Shown here in pieces: positions 35,871-42,788 of a stretch of DNA of 64,000 nt. Position 1 is the stretch's first letter; each line of letters starts with the position of its first letter. This stretch comes from Paraclostridium hominis. Lineage in GTDB: Bacteria; Bacillota; Clostridia; Peptostreptococcales; Peptostreptococcaceae. The stretch spans positions 62,001-126,000 of the forward strand of contig NZ_JACRWD010000004.1 of assembly GCF_014306135.1 (NCBI RefSeq), read 5' to 3'. The notes under the pieces are model-generated. The model ran no database searches, was not told where the DNA came from, and was given only the letters and a program-made list of their open reading frames with translations. The position numbers and the translations under genes were made by a program.

Positions 35871-37799
35871 TTGGCTAAGGTTAAGATAGCATCTCATAAA
35901 AAAGAAATTGAGTGTAGTAAAGGGGATAATTTGTTAGATGTAATTAGAGATAACAAAATATTTATAGATGCTCCTTGTAACGGAAGTATGGTTTGTGGTA
36001 AGTGTAAGGTTAAATTAATACATGGAAATGTAGATTCTGAGATGAATGTACATATAAGCAATGAAGAAAGAAATCAAGGATATATACTGTCATGTGCGAG
36101 TAAAATTATTGAAGATATAGAAATTGAAATTCCTTCTAAACTATCATCGTCTATAAATGAAATGAAAATAGAAGGTAGTGATAAAAATGATGATAAGAAA
36201 ATATTTGAAAAATCTATAAATATGCTTAAGGAAAATGGATTAGAATTTACAAATAATATATTAAAAAAATATATAGAGCTAGAAGAACCTAATTTAGATG
36301 ACAATATAAGTGATATAGATAGACTACAAAGATATATAAGAAATAATATAGGTTATGAAAATATAGATTTTAGTATAGAATTTTTAAAAAAAGTTCCTAT
36401 AGTACTTAGGGAAGATAAATTTAAAGTTACTATCACATATGAAGAAAAAACTAATTATATATATTTAATTGATATAGAATCTGGAAATACAGAAGATAAA
36501 CTCTATGGTATTTCAGTTGATATAGGGACTACTTCTGTTGTTGTTTGTTTAGTTAATTTAAATACTAATAAAATTATAGATAAAGCATCATCAGGAAATG
36601 CTCAAATTAAATATGGTGCAGATGTAATAAATAGAATAATATATTCTACAAAAAAAGATGGGCTTGAAAATTTAAGAAAATCTATAATATATGAAACTAT
36701 AAATCCTTTATTAGAAACTATGTATGAAAGAAATAATATAAATAAAAATAATGCTATTTCTTTTATAGTGGCGGGAAATACAACTATGAGTAGCTTATTT
36801 TTAGGTGTGTATCCAGATTTTTTAAGACAAGAACCATATATACCTCCATTTGTAAATTCTCCAAACCTTGAAGGTAAAGATGTAGGTATAAATATAAATC
36901 CTAATGGACAAATTTATTTAGCACCTTCAGTAGCTAGTTATGTTGGAGGTGATATAACATCAGGAGTATTATCAGCAGGAATTTGGACTAGTGAAGAAAA
37001 TGTCCTTTTTATAGATTTAGGGACTAATGGAGAAATAGTATTTGGAAATAAAGACTATATGATGACTTGTGCTTGTTCTGCTGGTCCTGCATTTGAAGGT
37101 GGAGGTATAAGTTGTGGAATGAGAGCATCTAATGGAGCTATAGAAAAGATAGATATAGATAAACTTACCTTAAAGCCTGAATTAACAATTATAGGAGATT
37201 GTAAGCCAGTAGGTATATGCGGATCAGGAATAATAGATCTTATATGCAAAATGATGATTAATGGCATAGTTGATAGAAGAGGTAAGATTAATAGAGATTT
37301 AAATAATAATAGAATAAGGTTTAATGAACATGATATAGGAGAATATGTTCTTGCCTTTAAAGATGAATATAATATAGAAAATGACATAACTGTAAATGAA
37401 GTAGATATAGATAACTTTATAAGAGCAAAAGGAGCTATATACTCAGGGGCAGCAACTCTTATAGAAAGTTTAGGTATGGATTTTAGCGTAGTAGATAAGG
37501 TTTTAATTGCTGGGGGAATTGGAAATAGTTTAAATATAGAAAATTCAATTATGATTGGATTACTTCCAGACATAGAAAGAGAAAAATTTAATTATATAGG
37601 AAATAGTTCGTTAATAGGAGCATATTTAACTTTAATAAGTAATGATGCTAAAAACAAACTAAAAGAGATAGGCAATCAATTAACATATGTAGAGCTAAGT
37701 GTATATCCAACCTATATGGATGAGTTTATATCTGCTTGTTTCTTACCTCACACAAATATAGAACAATTTCCAACAGTAAAAAAGATGCTAGGAGAATAA
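35871..37799 (+). CDS. acsV: AcsV/RACo-type corrinoid activation ferredoxin-ATPase
   Basis: Reductive activator that returns cobalt of the corrinoid protein to Co(I) using ATP. The N-terminal [2Fe-2S] domain has CNGSMVCGKCKVK and a later CASK (residues 39-80). A middle linker follows. The C-terminal ASKHA (DUF4445) ATPase domain begins near residue 208 (GISVDIGTTSVVVCLV), with DLGTNGEIVFG and GICGSGIIDL. Length 642 fits RACo. It starts with TTG after AGGGGGGAG. It heads a second run of genes that appear translationally coupled. Confidence 0.9.
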   Translation: MAKVKIASHKKEIECSKGDNLLDVIRDNKIFIDAPCNGSMVCGKCKVKLIHGNVDSEMNVHISNEERNQGYILSCASKIIEDIEIEIPSKLSSSINEMKIEGSDKNDDKKIFEKSINMLKENGLEFTNNILKKYIELEEPNLDDNISDIDRLQRYIRNNIGYENIDFSIEFLKKVPIVLREDKFKVTITYEEKTNYIYLIDIESGNTEDKLYGISVDIGTTSVVVCLVNLNTNKIIDKASSGNAQIKYGADVINRIIYSTKKDGLENLRKSIIYETINPLLETMYERNNINKNNAISFIVAGNTTMSSLFLGVYPDFLRQEPYIPPFVNSPNLEGKDVGININPNGQIYLAPSVASYVGGDITSGVLSAGIWTSEENVLFIDLGTNGEIVFGNKDYMMTCACSAGPAFEGGGISCGMRASNGAIEKIDIDKLTLKPELTIIGDCKPVGICGSGIIDLICKMMINGIVDRRGKINRDLNNNRIRFNEHDIGEYVLAFKDEYNIENDITVNEVDIDNFIRAKGAIYSGAATLIESLGMDFSVVDKVLIAGGIGNSLNIENSIMIGLLPDIEREKFNYIGNSSLIGAYLTLISNDAKNKLKEIGNQLTYVELSVYPTYMDEFISACFLPHTNIEQFPTVKKMLGE

Positions 37800-37803
37800 A
37801 TAT

Positions 37804-38670
37804 ATGAATACAAATGAAAAAATTAAACTAGCATACGAAACAAAACTTAAAAATTTTGGATATGATATAGAATTTGCTTATCCAAATCAAACACTAACTT
37901 TAAGTACAACAGATAATGAATGTAGCTTAGGGTGTGCGCATTGTAACGGACAGTATTTAAAAAATATGATTCCTATAAGTGATTATGAAAAAAATTTAAA
38001 TAAAAGATATATTACAAGTATCTTGTTAAGTGGAGGTTGTAGTTATGATGGAGATGTACCTATAGAAAGATATATTGATATTATAAAAAAATTAAAAGAA
38101 AAAGGATATAAACTGAATTCACACATAGGACTTATGAACAAGGAAAATATAAAAAAAATATGTAAGTATTTAGATTATGTATCTTTTGATTTAGTATTTG
38201 ATGAAGATACAATAAAAGAAGTTTATAAGATGAATAAAAGCAAAAATGAATATATATCAACCTATGAATATATACAACAACACACAAATGTAGCGCCGCA
38301 TATATGTATAGGATTAAAAGGTGGAAAAATAAAAGGCGAATATGAAATTATTGATTACTTAAAAGAAAATCAGCCAAATCAGTTAACTTTTATAGTTTTA
38401 ATTCCAACTAAAAATACTGAATATGAAAATGTGAAGCCTCCTCAAATTAGTGAAGTCGCAGATTTATTATGTGAAGCTAGGTTAAACCTTCCTAGAACAA
38501 AAATAAATTTAGGATGTATGAGGCCTCGAGGAGAATATAGGAATTTATTAGATAGTATAGCATTAGAATGTGGGATAAATAAGATTGTTTTACCATCAAG
38601 AAAATGTAGAGAATTAGTAAAAGAAATGAAATTAAACATTATAGAGAGCAAGGAGTGTTGTATATTATGA
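37804..38670 (+). CDS. Radical SAM protein, candidate LipS-type lipoyl synthase subunit
   Basis: A 288-residue radical SAM protein with CSLGCAHC (CX3CX2C) near residues 39-46 and a glycine-rich SILLSGGCSYDG. It begins 4 bases after acsV and its stop overlaps the next start (ATGA). The next gene is another radical SAM, and an octanoyl/lipoyl transferase follows. Two adjacent small radical SAM genes with a lipoyl transferase match the two-component LipS1/LipS2 lipoyl synthase known from Thermococcus and some bacteria. I cannot assign which subunit this is. The alternative is a radical SAM enzyme of unknown substrate. Confidence 0.6.
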   Translation: MNTNEKIKLAYETKLKNFGYDIEFAYPNQTLTLSTTDNECSLGCAHCNGQYLKNMIPISDYEKNLNKRYITSILLSGGCSYDGDVPIERYIDIIKKLKEKGYKLNSHIGLMNKENIKKICKYLDYVSFDLVFDEDTIKEVYKMNKSKNEYISTYEYIQQHTNVAPHICIGLKGGKIKGEYEIIDYLKENQPNQLTFIVLIPTKNTEYENVKPPQISEVADLLCEARLNLPRTKINLGCMRPRGEYRNLLDSIALECGINKIVLPSRKCRELVKEMKLNIIESKECCIL

Positions 38671-39623
38671 TTAGATTATCTATTGGAACTGCGATAGAGC
38701 TTGAAATGAAAAAAGGTAAGAGTGATATACCTCCTACTACTGCATATATAATGATAGGTAATAAGTGTAGCAATAAATGTTCTTTTTGTTCTCAATCAAT
38801 AGAAAGTAGTAGTAGGAAAGATAAGTTATCTAGAGTAATATGGCCAGAGTATGATAAAGAAGATATATTAGATGCATTTATAAATTATAAAAAAGATAAT
38901 ATTAAACGTATATGCATACAATCTATGGCTAGCGATGAATCATATGATGAAGTAACAAAATTTATAAAATATATAAATAAATATTTAGACATTCCTATAT
39001 CATTATCTGCTAAGTTAGAAGATATGGAGGATTTAGATAAGTTTTTTGAACTTGGAGTAGATAAAATAGGAATAGCAATAGATGCTGTAAATAAAGAATT
39101 ATATGAAAGTATAAAGGGAAATAATTTTGAAGAAAAAATAGATTTTATTAAAGAAGCTGGGATTATGTATCCTAACAAAATAAGCACGCACATAATAGTT
39201 GGATTAGGAGAAACTCATAAAGAAGTATATGATTTGTATAAAAATTTAAAGAGTTATAGTATAACTATAAGTTTATTTGCTTTTACGCCTGTAAAAGGGA
39301 CTAAAATGGAACATGTATGTCAACCTAATATAGAAAGTTATAGAAGAATTCAATTAATGACATACATGATTGATAAAGGATACAACAGGGATTATTTTAA
39401 ATTCAATAAAAATGGATATTTGGAATTTGTAGAAATAGATGATTATATGAAACAAGATATTTTAAAAGGACTGCCATTTGAAATAAAAGGATGCAAAGAC
39501 TGTAATAGGCCATACTACAATGAAAGACCAGGTCACACAATATATAATTATTCAAAAAAACTAAATAAGGATGAAATAGATTTAGCAATAAAAGAATTGA
39601 ATTTTAAAATAGGGGAAATTTAA
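38667..39623 (+). CDS. Radical SAM protein (biotin synthase-like), candidate LipS-type lipoyl synthase subunit
   Basis: A 318-residue radical SAM protein with CSNKCSFCSQS (CX3CX2C) near residue 33 and HIIVGLGETHKEVYD, both biotin/lipoyl synthase-like. A second Cys pair, GCKDCNRPYYNERPG near residue 276, could bind an auxiliary cluster that donates sulfur. I take ATG at 38667, coupled by ATGA overlap with the previous gene; AAGGAG (38650-38655) lies 11 bases upstream. Together with the preceding gene it is the best local candidate for lipoyl synthase, since no lipA is in the window. Confidence 0.62.
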   Translation: MIRLSIGTAIELEMKKGKSDIPPTTAYIMIGNKCSNKCSFCSQSIESSSRKDKLSRVIWPEYDKEDILDAFINYKKDNIKRICIQSMASDESYDEVTKFIKYINKYLDIPISLSAKLEDMEDLDKFFELGVDKIGIAIDAVNKELYESIKGNNFEEKIDFIKEAGIMYPNKISTHIIVGLGETHKEVYDLYKNLKSYSITISLFAFTPVKGTKMEHVCQPNIESYRRIQLMTYMIDKGYNRDYFKFNKNGYLEFVEIDDYMKQDILKGLPFEIKGCKDCNRPYYNERPGHTIYNYSKKLNKDEIDLAIKELNFKIGEI

Positions 39624-39624
39624 A

Positions 39625-40440
39625 ATGCAAAATTGGAGATTAATAAGAAATAAAGCTTTCAATGGGGCAATGAATATGGCAATAGATGAAGCAATCATGA
39701 TAGCTTATAAAGAAGGAAAAAGCAAACCAACTTTAAGGTTTTACACTTGGCATCCACATTGTTTGAGTATAGGATACTTTCAAAGCTTAGAGAAAGAAGT
39801 TGATTTAGAAAAATGTAGAAAATTAAATATTGATTGTGTTAGAAGAATAACTGGGGGAAGAGCTGTATTGCATCAAAATGAATTGACCTATTCCATAATA
39901 GTAGGTGAAGATAATAACCTAATGGATAAAAGTATAAACGCTTCATATAAATTTATAAGTGAAGGAATTGCAAAAGGATTAAGTATTGAAGGTGTAAATA
40001 TTGATAATTTAAGTAAGGGAGAAAGGATAAATAGAGAAAAACTTTCGGCAGCTTGTTTTAATGCACACGCATCATATGAGATAACAATAAATAATAAAAA
40101 GGTTGTAGGTAGTGCTCAGCACAGAAAAGAAGGTATTATACTACAACATGGGTCTATAGTACTAGATTTTAATGTAGATGATTTATTTGAAGTTATAAAA
40201 ACTAAAACTCCAGAGTTAAAAGAAAGAGCAAAGAAATTTACTTTAAGTAAAGCTAGTGGTATTGAAAATGAATTAGGAAAAAATGTTGATATTACAAGTT
40301 TGGAGAATTCATTGATTAAAGGCTTTGAAGATGTGTTTAATGTAAGTTTTGAAGAAGATGGTATAAGTGATTATGAATATGAATTAGCTAATGAATTATA
40401 TGAAAAATATATATCTGAAGAATATTTAAATAAAAGGTAA
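39625..40440 (+). CDS. lipM: LipM-like octanoyltransferase / lipoate-protein ligase family protein
   Basis: A 271-residue BPL/LplA fold protein: WRLIRNKAFNGAMNMAIDEA, RRITGGRAVLHQNELTYS, KKVVGSAQHRKEG and LQHGSIVLDF. A Cys lies at SAACFNAHASYEI, the position of the acyl-thioester Cys150 of B. subtilis LipM, which moves octanoyl from ACP to GcvH. That favours octanoyltransferase over ATP-dependent ligase. It starts one base after the previous stop. It would prepare octanoyl-GcvH for the two radical SAM proteins upstream. Confidence 0.68.
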   Translation: MQNWRLIRNKAFNGAMNMAIDEAIMIAYKEGKSKPTLRFYTWHPHCLSIGYFQSLEKEVDLEKCRKLNIDCVRRITGGRAVLHQNELTYSIIVGEDNNLMDKSINASYKFISEGIAKGLSIEGVNIDNLSKGERINREKLSAACFNAHASYEITINNKKVVGSAQHRKEGIILQHGSIVLDFNVDDLFEVIKTKTPELKERAKKFTLSKASGIENELGKNVDITSLENSLIKGFEDVFNVSFEEDGISDYEYELANELYEKYISEEYLNKR

Positions 40441-40458
40441 ATAATGTAGATTAATCAA

Positions 40459-40488
40459 TTGACTTTGCATTATTTTCAATGATATACT
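40459..40488 (+). promoter_or_regulatory. Putative promoter TTGACT-18-TATACT upstream of cooT
   Basis: TTGACT at 40459-40464, 18-base spacer, TATACT at 40483-40488. The predicted transcript starts near 40495 and meets a terminator-like hairpin within 25 bases, before cooT. Confidence 0.5.
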
Positions 40489-40515
40489 CAAAGTAGATAG
40501 TTAACTGAAATCATG

Positions 40516-40561
40516 AAGGTTTCTTTGAGGGACTTGAAGTGCCTTGAAGAAATCTTTTTTT
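40516..40561 (+). terminator. Terminator or attenuator hairpin before cooT
   Basis: A 15-bp stem with three G-T pairs (40516-40530 with 40542-40556), a loop that itself contains ACTTGAAGT, and a T7 tract. It ends the acsV-lipM run, or acts as an attenuator for cooT if the promoter at 40459 is used. Confidence 0.75.
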
Positions 40562-40594
40562 GATATAAAAATAGATTAAAAGGGGGAAGGTATT

Positions 40595-40786
40595 ATGTGT
40601 GAATCAGCAGCTTATGTTATAAGGGGAGAAAAACTTGAAAGAGTTATGGACAATGTAGTGAGCATAGACCCATATGAAGGAAAAGTATATCTTACAGATT
40701 TATTAGGAGATCAAAAAATAATAGATGGAGAAATAAAAGAAATAAAACTTATGGATCACAAAATAATAATAAATGAATCTAAGTAA
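40595..40786 (+). CDS. cooT: CooT family nickel-binding protein
   Basis: A 63-residue protein starting MCESAAYVI. The Met-Cys-Glu start and small beta-rich fold are those of CooT, which in Rhodospirillum rubrum binds nickel through Cys2 and supports CODH maturation. The site is AAGGGGGA. It heads a three-gene run with a DUF3842 protein and a His-rich protein after a putative attenuator. Nickel delivery to CooS/AcsB is the likely role. Confidence 0.85.
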   Translation: MCESAAYVIRGEKLERVMDNVVSIDPYEGKVYLTDLLGDQKIIDGEIKEIKLMDHKIIINESK

Positions 40787-40832
40787 AATATGTAAAGCTT
40801 ATATAGCGATGGATAAAACAAGGAGATAAATT

Positions 40833-41249
40833 ATGGTAATAGCAGTTATTGATGGTATGGGTGGAGGAATAGGAGCTCAAATAGTAACATCTTTAAGAGA
40901 AGAATTACCATCCTATATAGAAATCTATGCACTAGGGACTAACTCAATAGCAACAAGTTCAATGATGAAATCACATGCAAATAAGGGAGCAACAGGAGAA
41001 AATGCTATAATTGTTTCTACAAAAAAGGCAAGTATAGTTGTAGCACCTATATCTGTAGTTATACCTAATTCTATGATGGGAGAAGTGACATCTAAAATAA
41101 GTGAATCTATAGCAACGAGTGAGGCATTAAAAATACTTTTACCTATTATGCCGGAAGACATAGAGATGGTAGGTTTAGAAGGAAAGCCATTAGCACTTTT
41201 AATTAAAGATGCAGTTAAATTAATAAAAAAAGAATTTAATATAAAATAA
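40833..41249 (+). CDS. DUF3842 family protein
   Basis: A 138-residue protein of unknown function. It begins MVIAVIDGMGGGIGAQIV, a Rossmann-like glycine-rich nucleotide-binding start, and contains LGTNSIATSSMMKSHANKGATGENA, typical of DUF3842. It has no Cys. It sits between cooT and a His-rich gene, so a role in nickel or cofactor handling for CODH/ACS is suggested by position only. The site is AAGGAG. Confidence 0.8.
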   Translation: MVIAVIDGMGGGIGAQIVTSLREELPSYIEIYALGTNSIATSSMMKSHANKGATGENAIIVSTKKASIVVAPISVVIPNSMMGEVTSKISESIATSEALKILLPIMPEDIEMVGLEGKPLALLIKDAVKLIKKEFNIK

Positions 41250-41265
41250 CTTGGGGGAGATTAAT

Positions 41266-41553
41266 ATGATTTTAAATAAAGATAGTATTAGATATCATCA
41301 TGGAACGCATGATCATGAACATGGTCATCATCATTCTCATGGATCATCACAAGAAAATAAAGATGAAAAGACTTTAAATATACTTTTAGTGCATTGGGTA
41401 AATCATAATGAATCTCATGAAGAAGGATTTAGAGAATGGGTAGATAAAGCAAGAGAAATGGGTAAAGAGGAAACTGCGGTTAATATAGAAAAAGCTATAG
41501 AATGTTTAAGACAAGCAAACGAAAATTTATTAGAAGCTAAAAGGCATATGTAA
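41266..41553 (+). CDS. Small His-rich protein, possible nickel chaperone/store
   Basis: I take ATG at 41266 because GGGGGAG (41253-41259) precedes it; the protein is 95 residues. Residues 9-26 hold a dense His tract (YHHGTHDHEHGHHHSHG) that would bind Ni2+, Zn2+ or Co2+. The rest is an amphipathic helical domain with more His (VHWVNHNESHEEGF) and one Cys. This is functionally like CooJ, the His-rich nickel chaperone of R. rubrum, though sequence similarity beyond His content is not evident. Its place after cooT supports nickel handling. Confidence 0.75.
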   Translation: MILNKDSIRYHHGTHDHEHGHHHSHGSSQENKDEKTLNILLVHWVNHNESHEEGFREWVDKAREMGKEETAVNIEKAIECLRQANENLLEAKRHM

Positions 41554-41586
41554 TAATAAATGGGAGGTATACTCCCTTTTATTATT
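41552..41586 (+). terminator. Hairpin after the His-rich gene
   Basis: A 15-bp stem with one mismatch (41552-41566 with 41572-41586, core GGGAG/CTCCC) starting in the stop codon. The T4 lies within the stem, so termination efficiency is uncertain. Confidence 0.55.
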
Positions 41587-41618
41587 ACATAAATTTAAAT
41601 AAAATTTTACAAAAAACG

Positions 41619-41647
41619 TTGACAGATTAATATTAAGATTATATAAT
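41619..41647 (+). promoter_or_regulatory. Consensus SigA promoter of tRNA-Ser
   Basis: Perfect TTGACA (41619-41624), 17-base spacer and perfect TATAAT (41642-41647), 24 bases before the tRNA. Confidence 0.9.
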
Positions 41648-41670
41648 TTAAATATAGTAATGATGAATAC

Positions 41671-41761
41671 GGAGAAGTACTCAAGTGGCTCAAGAGGATC
41701 CCCTGCTAAGGGATTAGGCTGGGTAACCGGTGCGAGGGTTCGAATCCCTCCTTCTCCGCCA
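41671..41761 (+). tRNA. tRNA-Ser (anticodon GCU)
   Basis: A complete class II tRNA of 91 bases including encoded CCA. The acceptor stem GGAGAAG pairs with CTTCTCC; the discriminator is G. The anticodon arm ATCCC-CTGCTAA-GGGAT gives GCT at 41705-41707, reading AGC and AGU. A long variable arm and the T arm with GGTTCGAATCC are present. It is monocistronic with its own promoter and terminator. Confidence 0.97.
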
Positions 41762-41764
41762 GTT

Positions 41765-41794
41765 AAGACTGTTGATAAAATCAACAGTCTTTTT
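41765..41794. terminator. Terminator of tRNA-Ser, also facing the minus-strand gene
   Basis: A perfect 12-bp stem (41765-41776 with 41780-41791), AAA loop and a short T-tract; the convergent exonuclease gene ends here at 41793. Confidence 0.85.
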
Positions 41795-42710
41795 AATTTA
41801 TATAATTAAATTCTTTAGAAAATATATATTTAGATAAAGCTAATATATTTTCAGTTATAAATTCATCATTTATTTTGATTGGGATAATAGATCCTAAATT
41901 ATAAAATAAAATTTTACTATAATTAGAATCTATTGCAGTATGAAGATTAATGTTAAGATATAAGTTGTATTCATCAGATACAATATTATAGTCTTCACTA
42001 AATAAGTTTATATTTAAATTAAACTTATCATTAGATATAAAAGTTAGATTTAATGTTGATTTAGAAATTTTATATTTAGTTAATAAAATTTTATATACAA
42101 TTTCATTTATTGATATATTTATATAATCAAGTTTTTCATCTAAAACATCTCTAATTTTAAATATTTTACCTAAATAAAAAATATCCTCATAATTATGTAG
42201 TAATATTTTCTTTTTTAATAACTTATCTTTAGTTAAAACAAATTCTTTATATAATTTAACACTTTCTTTTCCCGATATAGTATCTTCTCTTTCTATACCT
42301 AGGTATTTTTCTATAGTTTTTAGTTTACAATCAGATAGAGATAGTTTTTCCTTATAAGGCTTTATAAGGCGTAAAATATCAATATCTTTAGATTTATCCA
42401 TATTATAATCAATTTTATGTTTTTCAAATCTAGAGTTTAAAAAAGGTATATCAAAAGAAATTCCATTGAAGGTTACATGTCCTTTGAAATTTTTTATATC
42501 TTCTATGAAAGTTAATAATATATCTTTTTCTTTTTCCTCTGATGAAGCAAAGTATTGTTTTATTATAGTTTTATTTTTATGATTATAAAGGATACCTATT
42601 AAAATTACTTTAGAAAATTTAGGACTTAATCCTGTAGTTTCTATATCGAATACGAAGTGATTTTCAGGTATATCTATTAAATCATCTAAAGTTTTAGTAA
42701 TAACTTGCAT
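41793..42710 (-). CDS. YprB-like ribonuclease H-fold exonuclease
   Basis: A 305-residue protein with a DEDD-type 3'-5' exonuclease domain: FDIETTG (residues about 20-26), TFNGISFDIPFL (about 80-91), DILRL (near 109) and NYEDI (near 171), supplying the acidic residues. The C-terminal 120 residues are not conserved in anything I recognise. This is the YprB family, whose nucleic acid substrate is not established. The site on the minus strand is AAGGAG. It diverges from the helicase gene across 78 bases. Confidence 0.82.
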   Translation of the reverse strand: MQVITKTLDDLIDIPENHFVFDIETTGLSPKFSKVILIGILYNHKNKTIIKQYFASSEEKEKDILLTFIEDIKNFKGHVTFNGISFDIPFLNSRFEKHKIDYNMDKSKDIDILRLIKPYKEKLSLSDCKLKTIEKYLGIEREDTISGKESVKLYKEFVLTKDKLLKKKILLHNYEDIFYLGKIFKIRDVLDEKLDYINISINEIVYKILLTKYKISKSTLNLTFISNDKFNLNINLFSEDYNIVSDEYNLYLNINLHTAIDSNYSKILFYNLGSIIPIKINDEFITENILALSKYIFSKEFNYIN

Positions 42711-42788
42711 AGTGCTACTCCTTTTTAAAAAATATGATATATAATATTAATTATAAAATAATATAAAGATAGTTCAAGGTGATAAATT

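Noticed and set aside
37055..37573. 172-codon open frame on the minus strand
   Set aside because: It lies wholly antisense to the ATPase domain of acsV, has no ribosome-binding site and a biased Ile/Pro/Ser composition typical of shadow frames.
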